NCBI GenBank assembly: GCA_027057815.1
Contig: JALURD010000173.1
Coordinates: 1 to 10,385, forward strand
Source of the DNA: Acidilobaceae archaeon
Lineage (GTDB): Archaea; Thermoproteota; Thermoprotei_A; Sulfolobales; Acidilobaceae
Direction: 5' to 3'
DNA: 10,385 bases
In this document: piece after piece, positions 1-5,993 of the stretch
Numbering within the stretch: position 1 is the stretch's first letter
Layout: each line of letters begins with the position of its first letter
Position numbers and translations under genes: made by a program
The notes under the pieces: model-generated
The model's input: the letters and a program-made list of their open reading frames with translations, nothing else
What the model was told of the DNA's origin: nothing
Database searches by the model: none

Positions 1-678
1 TCTTTCCTCGAAGTACCCACCGCTACCAACATATCTCTTGATTAGCCTGAGATAGTCTTTTCTCCTGGTTATTGGAGCCATGACTTTGTATATTTCCTCT
101 AGCGTTTTTTGATCGTAGTCATGATACCCGTCCTCATGGAATAGCACGTTTAGTGGCATGCGCGGCCTCCTATCTGGCTTCTCGTCAGACACACCAATGG
201 TTAGCCCGAAGAGTGGGTAGGTCTTGCGCGGGAGCTTCAGCGCCTTTATCACCTCACGGACCGCCGATTGTATTCCCCCGATGAAGCAGGTCCCGTACCC
301 CATGCTCTCAGCAGCTACTGCCATGTTCTCAGCAGCTATCCCGGCATCCACGGCTGCGAACAGTAGTAGCGCCACGTCGACGTCTCCCATAGCTTCCCCT
401 CGGTAGCTTAGAAGCCTCTCAAGCCTGTATAGGTCCGCCACGAAGACAAAGAACTCGGCTGCATCGTAGACGTGCTGCTGGCCTACAGCCTCTGCTATTC
501 TCGACCTAATCTCCTCGTCCTTTACTCGTATAGCCGTCCATAGGTGGAGGGCCGCATCTGTTGGAGCCCTGCGCGCAGCCTCCATTATGGCCTTGACATG
601 CTCCTCGGGGATAGCCACTCGCTTGTACCTCCTAATGCTTACATGCGACTCTATAACTCCAAGGCAACATCCCCGCAT
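1..678 (-). CDS. NfsA/FRP-like nitroreductase family protein (3' end missing)
   Basis: FMN-dependent NAD(P)H oxidoreductase of the nitroreductase superfamily; the natural substrate cannot be told, but relatives reduce flavins, quinones or nitro compounds in the cytoplasm. The 226 visible residues show the family landmarks in order: SIRRYKR at about 14-20 (FMN-phosphate contact region), RAPTDAALHLW at 37-47, AAENMAVAAESMGYGTCFIG at 115-134, PLFGLTIGVS at 155-164 and RPRMPLNVLFHEDGY at 171-185, an arrangement typical of the NfsA/FRP branch. The reading frame runs off the left edge, so perhaps 10-30 C-terminal residues are missing. The ATG at 678 is the only usual start between an in-frame stop upstream and the SIRRYKR motif; GAGGAGA lies directly before it. 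The gene is divergent from the acyl-CoA dehydrogenase, with a 107-bp shared upstream gap. Family call is firm; substrate is unknown. Confidence 0.9.
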   Translation of the reverse strand, partial: MRGCCLGVIESHVSIRRYKRVAIPEEHVKAIMEAARRAPTDAALHLWTAIRVKDEEIRSRIAEAVGQQHVYDAAEFFVFVADLYRLERLLSYRGEAMGDVDVALLLFAAVDAGIAAENMAVAAESMGYGTCFIGGIQSAVREVIKALKLPRKTYPLFGLTIGVSDEKPDRRPRMPLNVLFHEDGYHDYDQKTLEEIYKVMAPITRRKDYLRLIKRYVGSGGYFEER

Positions 679-714
679 TCTCCTCGCCCTCGGTAAATGA
701 TCTATTCTTTAGCC

Positions 715-723
715 GATATACTT
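715..723 (-). promoter_or_regulatory. Putative TATA box of the nitroreductase gene
   Basis: On the minus strand the sequence AAGTATATC lies about 40 bp upstream of the ATG at 678. A transcript starting about 25 bp downstream would have a leader of roughly 15 nt that contains the GAGGAGA ribosome site. Position and AT content support it; there is no experimental evidence. Confidence 0.45.
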
Positions 724-740
724 GCAAGGCATCTAATCCC

Positions 741-767
741 ACCTATAACCCACTAGCCTTATAACTT
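741..767 (+). promoter_or_regulatory. Tandem TATA boxes before the acyl-CoA dehydrogenase
   Basis: The hexamer TATAAC occurs twice, at 744-749 and 760-765, 16 bp apart, in otherwise GC-balanced sequence. The upstream copy would place the transcript start near 770, giving a short leader that includes the GGTG at 775-778. The downstream copy would start transcription almost at the GTG codon (786), a leaderless message. Either or both may be used. Confidence 0.5.
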
Positions 768-785
768 TGAATAGGGTGCCCTCAA

Positions 786-2468
786 GTGCCCCTGGCAGGT
801 TTGGAGGCCGTAAGCCTTGCATACGGGCTCAACCACTACACTATCGATAGACCCTATAGGAGGCTTCTAAGCGCGTTCGCTGGCGAGGCGTGGGACTTCC
901 GAGATCTAGGAGACTACGCTGGCAGAGAAGTCTACGAGGTAGCCTATAGGGTTGACAGGCTAAGCCAGCCCTTCCTATTCTCTTGGGGGGTAGCCGGTAA
1001 GAGGGCTGACTTAGCATGGCTTGATCCCTTGGAGCGTAGCGTATTGGAGGAACTCGTCTGGAGGCATGGAGTTAATAGGCACCCCTTTGAGGGGAGGCCA
1101 TGGCACTACCATTACACTGGCATTTACTTAGTCGGTGACCCGGGCCTCGCATGCATATTAACCATAACCATTCAGACAGCCTACGCCCTCTACAAATATG
1201 CCGACGGGGAGGTTAGAGACTGGTACAAGGGTCTGGCCGGGCTCTCGAGGCCTCTCCTTTGGGGAGCTACGTGGTTCACCGAGGTTCAGGGTGGAAGCGA
1301 CCTTGGAGCCAATGAAACGAGAGCCGAGCCCGCTGAGGGTGGCATCTACAAGCTAACAGGGTACAAGTACTTCGCCAGCGGCGCCGGGATAGCTGACATA
1401 GCACTCGTCACGGCAAGGTTGCCGGGCAGGCCGCGCGGCGCTAAGGGCCTCAGCCTCTTCGCTGTGCCCAGGCTTAGGAGTGACGGCCGGCTGAACTTCC
1501 ACGTGAGGAGGCTGAAGTGGAAGAGCGGAACTGTGGCCGTGCCTACCGGGGAGGTTGAGCTGGACTCGTCCGAGGCATACCTAATAGGGGACCCCGATAA
1601 GGGCATATACTATACTATGGAGGACTTGATGGTATCAAGACTCTCAAACTCCATGGGAGCCCTGGGAATATCCAGAAAGGCATACCTGGAGGCCTACGGT
1701 TACGCATCGATCAGGAGGGCCTTCGGCAAGAAGGTGGTAGAGCACCCACTGGCCCTTAGAGACCTACTAGAGGCCGAGGTCGAAATAGAAGCAATGACCG
1801 CCTTAACTCTTTACACGATCACCCTCTTCAATGAATCCTGGCACTCCACTCCACCATACGATCCTCGCTATCATGAGGCTAGGCTAGTGACGCATATAGT
1901 CAAGAATCTCACGGCCGAAGCCTCATCGAGGATATCAGCGCTAGCCATGGAACTCTTCGGAGGCATAGGCTTCCTCCACGAGTTCCCCGTAGAGAGGTGG
2001 CATAGAGAGGCCCTCATAACGCCGATATGGGAGGGAACCAGCAACATTCAGGCCCTCGACATGCTTGAAGCCATGTATAAGAAGGCGGCCCACGAGCCCC
2101 TCCTGGAGGACCTGGAGGCGATGGCTAGAGAAAGCGATGATGCAGAGTTAGCTGAGAGCGCGTTGAAGGCCGCCAAGGAGGCAATCAGCTTAGCCGCAAG
2201 CGACCCAGTAAATGCACAGTTCAATGCTAAGGAGGTCCTCAGGAGGTTAGGCTACGCGATGTCGGTGATACTCTTACTGAAAGCCTCGAAAGACACGGGA
2301 GACGACGCTTTTGCACACGTTGCCAGATTATATTACGAGTGGAAGCTAGGCGGTGGGCTACGCTCGATGCCTTCTAAAGAGGTTGTAGACGAGATAGTAA
2401 GCCTGAGAGGCGCGTTGGAGGAAGTTGACTGGGAGGCTAAGGCTGGCAATGCCGCCCCCGGGATATAG
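786..2468 (+). CDS. AidB-like acyl-CoA dehydrogenase
   Basis: FAD-dependent acyl-CoA dehydrogenase of the AidB branch, 560 aa (E. coli AidB is about 540). A long N-terminal domain (1-155) precedes the FAD-contact motif WFTEVQGGSD at 163-172, the beta domain (about 175-270) and the helical C-terminal ACAD domain. RAFGKKVVEHPLALRDLL (311-328) and LFGGIGFLHEFPVERWHRE (390-408) match AidB closely. WEGTSNIQ (415-422) carries Glu416, equivalent to the catalytic base of many ACADs. The tail after about 430 is mixed to acidic, unlike the basic DNA-binding tail of E. coli AidB, so a metabolic acyl-CoA role is more likely than DNA protection (inference). GTG is chosen as start: GGTG lies 7 nt before it and no in-frame ATG is available upstream. 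No electron-transfer flavoprotein genes are in the window. Acyl chain preference cannot be read. Confidence 0.92.
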   Translation: MPLAGLEAVSLAYGLNHYTIDRPYRRLLSAFAGEAWDFRDLGDYAGREVYEVAYRVDRLSQPFLFSWGVAGKRADLAWLDPLERSVLEELVWRHGVNRHPFEGRPWHYHYTGIYLVGDPGLACILTITIQTAYALYKYADGEVRDWYKGLAGLSRPLLWGATWFTEVQGGSDLGANETRAEPAEGGIYKLTGYKYFASGAGIADIALVTARLPGRPRGAKGLSLFAVPRLRSDGRLNFHVRRLKWKSGTVAVPTGEVELDSSEAYLIGDPDKGIYYTMEDLMVSRLSNSMGALGISRKAYLEAYGYASIRRAFGKKVVEHPLALRDLLEAEVEIEAMTALTLYTITLFNESWHSTPPYDPRYHEARLVTHIVKNLTAEASSRISALAMELFGGIGFLHEFPVERWHREALITPIWEGTSNIQALDMLEAMYKKAAHEPLLEDLEAMARESDDAELAESALKAAKEAISLAASDPVNAQFNAKEVLRRLGYAMSVILLLKASKDTGDDAFAHVARLYYEWKLGGGLRSMPSKEVVDEIVSLRGALEEVDWEAKAGNAAPGI

Positions 2469-2558
2469 AAAAGCGGACCCTCAGCGATGCGGGGCTCCTA
2501 CCATCCCCTCAAGGGTGTCTACTAGATCAGGGGTTCCTCGTCACGGGGCCCGCCTATT

Positions 2559-2574
2559 GATTTTTACTCTTCCA
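2559..2574 (+). terminator. Possible T-rich terminator after the acyl-CoA dehydrogenase
   Basis: The sequence TTGATTTTTACTCTTCC, about 90 bp past the stop codon, contains a T5 run and a second T-rich patch. Archaeal termination is commonly at T-rich tracts without a hairpin. It is the only such tract in the convergent gap 2469-2653, in which I see no gene. Confidence 0.35.
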
Positions 2575-2653
2575 CGCTTAGCTTATGAAGGTTAATACCT
2601 AGGCCCCGGGCCGCCTATCCTTCGCCTTCAGTCTCAGTTCTACCGCGATTATC

Positions 2654-3673
2654 CTACTGCTTGCCCCTATTGTTCCCTGAGAGAGCGGGGATCTCGGTGT
2701 CACTGTATTTCCTAACTAGAGAGTTGCAAAGGAGAGCTAGCTCCGCCACCTCAGCGAGTCTAGCTGCATCTATTATCTTGCCGAGAAGGTAGGCGAATGC
2801 GGGCGTTCCCGACTTTATCACATCTGCCAGATTGCCTTCTAGCTCGAGTATCTGGCGGATCTTCCAGTAAGCCTCCTCGGCCTTCTTGATGCTGGGCGGG
2901 TCAGCGCTTGAAGCTATCGTTGAGACTGCCACTTCAAGTATTTGGAGGAGGAGTGAAAGTCTCTCAACCTCATGCCTCTCTAGGCTTGAGTGTAGCTCGC
3001 TAAGCTCTAGGGCCAGTTTGTACGCTGCATCTGCGAGTAGCCCCATAACGCTTGCAATGCTGTGAACCATCCTATTGAGGCGGTCGTCTATTACTCCTGA
3101 TGGCTTCCACGTAGACGTACTCCTTAGGAGCTTGAAGCCCAACTTGCTCGCCTCTCCATGGACCTTCTTGTAAGCCTTCAAGTCGAAGTTGCCACTCTCT
3201 AAGTCCCTAGCCAGCATTCCAAAGAGTGTCCCGATGTGTCTCCCAAGGTCCGAGAGTATGGCCATCGGCCCCTCCTCTGGATTCTCGTATTCGACAACGA
3301 CTTCATAGTGGTTTACTACGTTAACCTTACCCCCGCCGACTTCCTTAAGCGCAGCGGAGATCCTGTTAATAATTGATTCCTTAAGAGGCGAGGGGGAGAG
3401 GAAACTAATCGAGTCGAAGCCGAAGAGATATGAGCATGCGCAGAGCTTCCCGAGGTGCTTAACGAGGCTACTACTGCTCAATTTGAATGAGAGGCTCGCA
3501 GGCTTCACGTCCCCCCTAGGGCTTATAACTAGCCTGCTTCCTTCATCATAAACGTATACAATCTCGCCAACACCGACTTTGTGCCTACGAGCCCACTCCC
3601 TAGGCAGCGTAACTATAAGAGAGGAGGCGCCAAGCTTTTGCACCTTCCTCAGTATTGGATTACCACGAGACAA
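2654..3673 (-). CDS. AbrB-PhoU domain transcriptional/phosphate uptake regulator
   Basis: A 339-aa protein with an N-terminal AbrB/SpoVT swapped-hairpin DNA-binding domain (about 6-52; RKVQKLGASSLIVTLPREWA at 9-28 is the signature) followed by PhoU-like helical repeats (about 135-320). This fusion is common in archaea and is annotated as phosphate uptake regulator PhoU. It is inferred to bind DNA through AbrB and to sense phosphate status through the PhoU part. No pst-type phosphate ABC transporter genes are adjacent, so the target is not shown by context. The start is TTG at 3673: GGGGAGGTG (3681-3689) lies 7 nt before it and an in-frame stop follows upstream without any ATG. An out-of-frame ATG at 3677 opens a 5-codon frame overlapping the start. 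The gene lies behind a 445-bp gap with several dyads that may be its control region. Confidence 0.88.
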   Translation of the reverse strand: MSRGNPILRKVQKLGASSLIVTLPREWARRHKVGVGEIVYVYDEGSRLVISPRGDVKPASLSFKLSSSSLVKHLGKLCACSYLFGFDSISFLSPSPLKESIINRISAALKEVGGGKVNVVNHYEVVVEYENPEEGPMAILSDLGRHIGTLFGMLARDLESGNFDLKAYKKVHGEASKLGFKLLRSTSTWKPSGVIDDRLNRMVHSIASVMGLLADAAYKLALELSELHSSLERHEVERLSLLLQILEVAVSTIASSADPPSIKKAEEAYWKIRQILELEGNLADVIKSGTPAFAYLLGKIIDAARLAEVAELALLCNSLVRKYSDTEIPALSGNNRGKQ

Positions 3674-3680
3674 ACATACA

Positions 3681-3689
3681 CACCTCCCC
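3681..3689 (-). promoter_or_regulatory. Strong Shine-Dalgarno site fixing the TTG start of the PhoU gene
   Basis: GGGGAGGTG on the minus strand is a near-complete match to the archaeal anti-SD sequence and sits 7 nt before the TTG at 3673. It is only 3 nt before the out-of-frame ATG at 3677, so spacing favours TTG. Confidence 0.7.
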
Positions 3690-3721
3690 AGGCTACGAGT
3701 TGTTCACTATACAAAACTGTA

Positions 3722-3739
3722 GGATAGGGGTTTATATCC
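3722..3739 (-). promoter_or_regulatory. TATA box of the PhoU gene inside an inverted repeat
   Basis: GGATATAAA (3731-3739, minus strand) is a good archaeal TATA box about 60 bp upstream of the TTG start. It predicts a transcript start near 3707 and a leader of about 35 nt containing the SD. The box lies in an inverted repeat, GGATA (3722-3726) and TATCC (3735-3739), so a protein bound to the repeat would cover the TATA element. Confidence 0.5.
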
Positions 3740-3753
3740 CTGGCTCTCGGTTT

Positions 3754-3768
3754 TAAAAGAAGCTTTTA
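3754..3768. promoter_or_regulatory. Perfect dyad TAAAAG-N3-CTTTTA upstream of the PhoU promoter
   Basis: The 6-bp arms are exact inverse complements with a 3-bp centre. The site lies about 15 bp upstream of the PhoU TATA box, where archaeal activators or repressors often bind. No regulator is identified from sequence; AT-rich dyads can also arise by chance. Confidence 0.35.
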
Positions 3769-3834
3769 GGAGCTGTATATAAGAGGTTTAGACTACTGAC
3801 TTGTGCCTCCTATGACTCCTGACCTACGATAACT

Positions 3835-3860
3835 ATACGAGGAGCCGTATTAAGTAATAC
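3835..3860. promoter_or_regulatory. Overlapping dyads ATACG/CGTAT and GTATTA/TAATAC
   Basis: GTATTA (3847-3852) and TAATAC (3855-3860) are exact inverted repeats with a 2-bp spacer. The left arm overlaps CGTAT (3846-3850), which pairs with ATACG (3835-3839) over a 6-bp spacer. The three half-sites within 26 bp resemble an operator for a dimeric winged-helix type regulator. Placement, about 95 bp beyond the PhoU TATA box, is compatible with remote control but does not prove it. Confidence 0.35.
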
Positions 3861-4000
3861 TAGACATTTTAACGGACAAATTTTAGCCTGGGCCTGAAGG
3901 ACCTTGCTCCAAAGTTATAGTCTGACCCGTGCAATCCAACATAGAGGACCTCCATTATCTAAAATCCCATTTAAAGCCTCACATCCCCTGCGTTAAGAGC

Positions 4001-4081
4001 AGGCGGCCCGGTGACTTGCCGTTGGGTGTCTGCCCGCATCGTCGGACTTGATGAAGAGTCCCCTGGCTAAGAGGGCCGCCT
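4001..4081. other. Potential structured RNA element closed by a 9-bp stem
   Basis: AGGCGGCCC (4001-4009) and GGGCCGCCT (4073-4081) are perfect inverse complements enclosing 63 nt. Inside lie smaller potential hairpins: CGG/CCG (4009-4011/4019-4021, sharing one base with the outer stem), GGG/CCC (4024-4026/4033-4035) and GGACT/AGTCC (4044-4048/4057-4061, 8-nt loop). A further hairpin CCTGC/GCAGG (3987-3991/3999-4003, 7-nt loop) overlaps the outer left arm, so the two would exclude each other. The size resembles a tRNA, but no T-loop or D-arm consensus is present on either strand. Strand and expression are unknown. Confidence 0.3.
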
Positions 4082-4095
4082 CCCCTCAGATCGGT

Positions 4096-4110
4096 CACAT
4101 CCATAATGTG
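4096..4110. repeat. Short inverted repeat CACAT-N5-ATGTG by the dehydrogenase stop
   Basis: Perfect 5-bp arms with a 5-nt loop, ending 8 bp beyond the stop codon of the 2-hydroxyacid dehydrogenase gene. It could be a small 3'-end hairpin of that transcript; a chance origin is quite possible. Confidence 0.25.
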
Positions 4111-4118
4111 GTGAGAGC

Positions 4119-5138
4119 CTATGGGATCCCCGCCCAGAGGCCAGGAATGTCATGTGCCTGAATACAGTTCGGCGTGACAGGATTCCATACTTCACCGCGG
4201 GCTAGGAAGTGGCGTGCCTGTTTTGCTACTAGGATGTCTGTGTATCTCATGCTTTGCTCGCTATAACCCGCGAAGTGGGGTGTGAGTGTTGCCCTTCCCT
4301 CTCTAGCATACTTGAGCAGAGGACTATCCTGGGGAAGCGGCTCAACTTCATAGACGTCTAGTGCTACCCTTAGGTCGCTCCTCTCTTCTAGGATTCTGAC
4401 AAGGTCCTCCTCTCTCACAACGGGGCCACGGCCTACATTAACGAATACTGCTCCAGCGGGGAGTCTTGAGAGAAGCCTGTAATCTATTAATCCTCTAGTG
4501 TCGCGCGTTAAAGGCAGCGTGACGAAGACTAGGCGCGACTCTGAAAAGAGTCTTTCAAGACTGGCAGGCTCTAGTCTTAATAGCAGCTCTAGCTCCGGCT
4601 TACGCCTTCGGCTCCAGTAAAGGATCCTGCCGACGCCTAGGGAGCGGAGGAGCCCAGCGATCAGGACTCCAATTCTCCCCAGGCCTACGATGCCCGCTGT
4701 TACGCCTCGGAGAAGGAAGCCCCTTAGCCCGCGTGGGAATCCATTCCAGCCACCTCCTATATTGAGCATGTGCCCTTCGAGTAGCCTCTTTGTCTGCGTT
4801 AGGGCTATGCCGACTGCGTGCTCCGCTACAGACATTGCTATGGCTTCCGGCTGGTTCGCCACACATATCCCTCGGTCCACGGCTGCCTGTAGGTCTATGT
4901 GGTCTACACCACTGCTCCTCGCGAGCACGAGCTTCAGAGTTGGGCCGGCGGCGTCGAAGACCTCCCCGTTGACCCTAAGGAAGCCGACGATGAGGACTGT
5001 AGCTCCACGTGAGTTCTCAATGAGCCACTCGCGTCCCGCTGCACCGCTTTCAGGCATTACCAGGTCTGACACTTCCCTAAGTATCCTCGCGGCCTCATTC
5101 GACAACCTCACACTCGAGACTACGAGGGGCCTCTCCAA
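4119..5138 (-). CDS. D-isomer-specific 2-hydroxyacid dehydrogenase
   Basis: NAD(P)-dependent reduction of a 2-oxoacid to a D-2-hydroxyacid, or the reverse, in the cytoplasm. The 339-aa protein has the split substrate domain (about 1-100 and 290-339) around a Rossmann domain with GLGRIG at 152-157. The catalytic set is complete: Arg237 in VNVGRG, Glu266 in DVYEVEP, and His288 in LTPHFAG. RSSGVDHIDL (75-84) is the usual substrate-loop region. It lacks the ACT domain of long phosphoglycerate dehydrogenases. Glyoxylate/hydroxypyruvate reductase, short SerA-type or D-lactate-type roles cannot be separated by eye, and no serine pathway gene is beside it. The TTG start at 5138 is preceded by GGTG at a 7-nt spacing and by an in-frame stop 6 codons upstream, with no ATG between. 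An out-of-frame ATG at 5152 yields only a 10-codon frame. Confidence 0.9.
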   Translation of the reverse strand: MERPLVVSSVRLSNEAARILREVSDLVMPESGAAGREWLIENSRGATVLIVGFLRVNGEVFDAAGPTLKLVLARSSGVDHIDLQAAVDRGICVANQPEAIAMSVAEHAVGIALTQTKRLLEGHMLNIGGGWNGFPRGLRGFLLRGVTAGIVGLGRIGVLIAGLLRSLGVGRILYWSRRRKPELELLLRLEPASLERLFSESRLVFVTLPLTRDTRGLIDYRLLSRLPAGAVFVNVGRGPVVREEDLVRILEERSDLRVALDVYEVEPLPQDSPLLKYAREGRATLTPHFAGYSEQSMRYTDILVAKQARHFLARGEVWNPVTPNCIQAHDIPGLWAGIP

Positions 5139-5200
5139 GCAATTGCACCCATGTCAATAGTATCATCGAGGCTTGGGATTATTAGCTTTGGAGTATGCCC

Positions 5201-5239
5201 AATAAATTAGCTTACCCACATAAATAACATATTATAACC
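5201..5239 (-). promoter_or_regulatory. AT-rich promoter region of the 2-hydroxyacid dehydrogenase
   Basis: On the minus strand, GGTTATAATATG (5228-5239) and AATTTATT (5201-5208) are both TATA-like, in the 113-bp gap after the AIM24 gene. Either predicts a transcript start upstream of the GGTG/TTG start region. This suggests the dehydrogenase can be transcribed separately from the genes before it. Which box is used cannot be decided. Confidence 0.35.
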
Positions 5240-5251
5240 TCTCAGCGAGGG

Positions 5252-5920
5252 TTAGCGTTGTGGGAGGAACTTCATAAGTATTCTCGCTAGCTCAGGGAGG
5301 ATCCTCGTCTGTACGATTACCTCTGCTGGCCCCCAGATCTCTACTCCTATACCTTCGCCTCCGAGTATCATCGTCTTAAGTCCCCCGATCTTGGATATCT
5401 TGTACTTGACACCTTCGGGCATTGCCACAAAATGGAAGTTATCTATTAGGATTTTCTCGCCTGCCGGTATTTCAACTCTTTCAAGCCCCCCATAACCGTT
5501 TACCCATACTATGCCCCTGCCCTTAGCTTTGAGCCAGACGAGCTCCCCCTCAGCGAGAAGCCCCTTAAACCCGCGCCATGCTACACTGACCTCTATATCA
5601 CCTGCATGAGCTAGGTATGACATGTCCTGGATAACCCAAGAATCCCCATTCAAGTGTATAGCCTCTATGTCACCCGGTATCGGTGGTACCAGCCATACCT
5701 CCCCGGGCCCGCCCTCGGCCCTATAAGTGTTCAGCCAAAGACTCTCGCCCCCTGCTATCCTCCTCAATAGCCCCTTGAGGATTCCACCAGTATGAGTTTT
5801 CACCCTAATGCTTCCCCGGCTCAACATGAATGCTCCAGCCTCGGATGTAACCTCCTCACCAGGCTCGAGGGCAACTTTAAGGACGGAGTATGCCGGTCTC
5901 TGCTCAACACTCCACTTCAA
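5252..5920 (-). CDS. AIM24 / TIGR00266 family protein
   Basis: A 222-aa beta-rich protein of the AIM24 family, found in bacteria and archaea and, in yeast, in mitochondria; its biochemical role is not established. Family landmarks run the whole length: GEEVTSEAGAFML at 21-33, GGILKGLLRRIAGGESLWLN at 45-64, PGDIEAIHL at 82-90, QDMSYLA at 98-104, LIDNFHFVAM at 158-167, GGEGIGVEIWGPAEVIVQTR at 187-206. The length is normal, and no signal peptide or membrane helix is seen. The start is TTG at 5920: GGTG lies 8 nt before it and an in-frame TAG sits two codons upstream, leaving no other choice. It follows the peptidase gene after 73 bp but has its own TATA box, so co-transcription is only partial at best. 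Family assignment is confident; function is not. Confidence 0.88.
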   Translation of the reverse strand: MKWSVEQRPAYSVLKVALEPGEEVTSEAGAFMLSRGSIRVKTHTGGILKGLLRRIAGGESLWLNTYRAEGGPGEVWLVPPIPGDIEAIHLNGDSWVIQDMSYLAHAGDIEVSVAWRGFKGLLAEGELVWLKAKGRGIVWVNGYGGLERVEIPAGEKILIDNFHFVAMPEGVKYKISKIGGLKTMILGGEGIGVEIWGPAEVIVQTRILPELARILMKFLPQR

Positions 5921-5962
5921 TCTCTACCCACCTGTATCCGCATGTGATGTGAAGGGTGCCCG

Positions 5963-5969
5963 ATATAAA
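5963..5969 (-). promoter_or_regulatory. TATA box of the AIM24 gene
   Basis: CCTTTATATCG on the minus strand contains TTTATAT (5963-5969) about 45 bp before the TTG start. It predicts a transcript start near 5940 and a leader of about 20 nt that includes the GGTG ribosome site. It lies in the otherwise GC-rich 73-bp gap after the peptidase gene. Confidence 0.5.
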
Positions 5970-5993
5970 GGCGCAAGGCGCTGAGAGGCGATG

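Larger units (their letters stand above)
3674..4118. other. 445-bp gene-free region with promoter, dyads and a structured element
   Basis: No convincing protein gene is present; the longest frames are about 28-36 codons and lack support. Its phoU-proximal half (3674-3960) is AT-richer and carries the PhoU promoter and several perfect inverted repeats. Its other half (3985-4110) is GC-rich and carries nested inverted repeats. Possible contents are the regulatory region of the PhoU gene, the 3' end of the dehydrogenase transcript, and perhaps a small non-coding RNA. Confidence 0.6.

Noticed and set aside
2601..2616. Repeat family sharing GGGCCGCCT with 4073-4081 and its inverse at 4001-4009
   Set aside because: Only 9-11 bases match and flanks differ completely; in GC-rich intergenic DNA this is likely coincidence.
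3869..3955. 28-codon small frame on the minus strand starting ATGGAGGTCC
   Set aside because: The TATA-like sequence is about 18 bp before the ATG, too near for a leaderless start, there is no ribosome site, and the peptide shows no motif.
4001..4081. tRNA gene, possibly intron-containing
   Set aside because: Size and outer stem suggested it, but neither strand has a T-loop consensus (GGTTCRAATCC-like), a convincing D-arm or an anticodon loop with T33.
4049..4090. Box C/D sRNA (TGATGA at 4049-4054)
   Set aside because: A box C-like hexamer is present but no CTGA box D at suitable spacing and no C'/D' pair on that strand.
4048..4161. 36-37 codon small frame on the plus strand (TTG 4048 or ATG 4051)
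   Set aside because: It overlaps the 3' end of the dehydrogenase in antisense and crosses the inverted-repeat region; no ribosome site is seen.
4690..5160. 156-codon open frame on the plus strand
   Set aside because: It lies antisense to the complete 2-hydroxyacid dehydrogenase, whose catalytic residues are intact; the translation has no recognisable domain and is rich in Pro, Arg and Ser as expected of a shadow frame.
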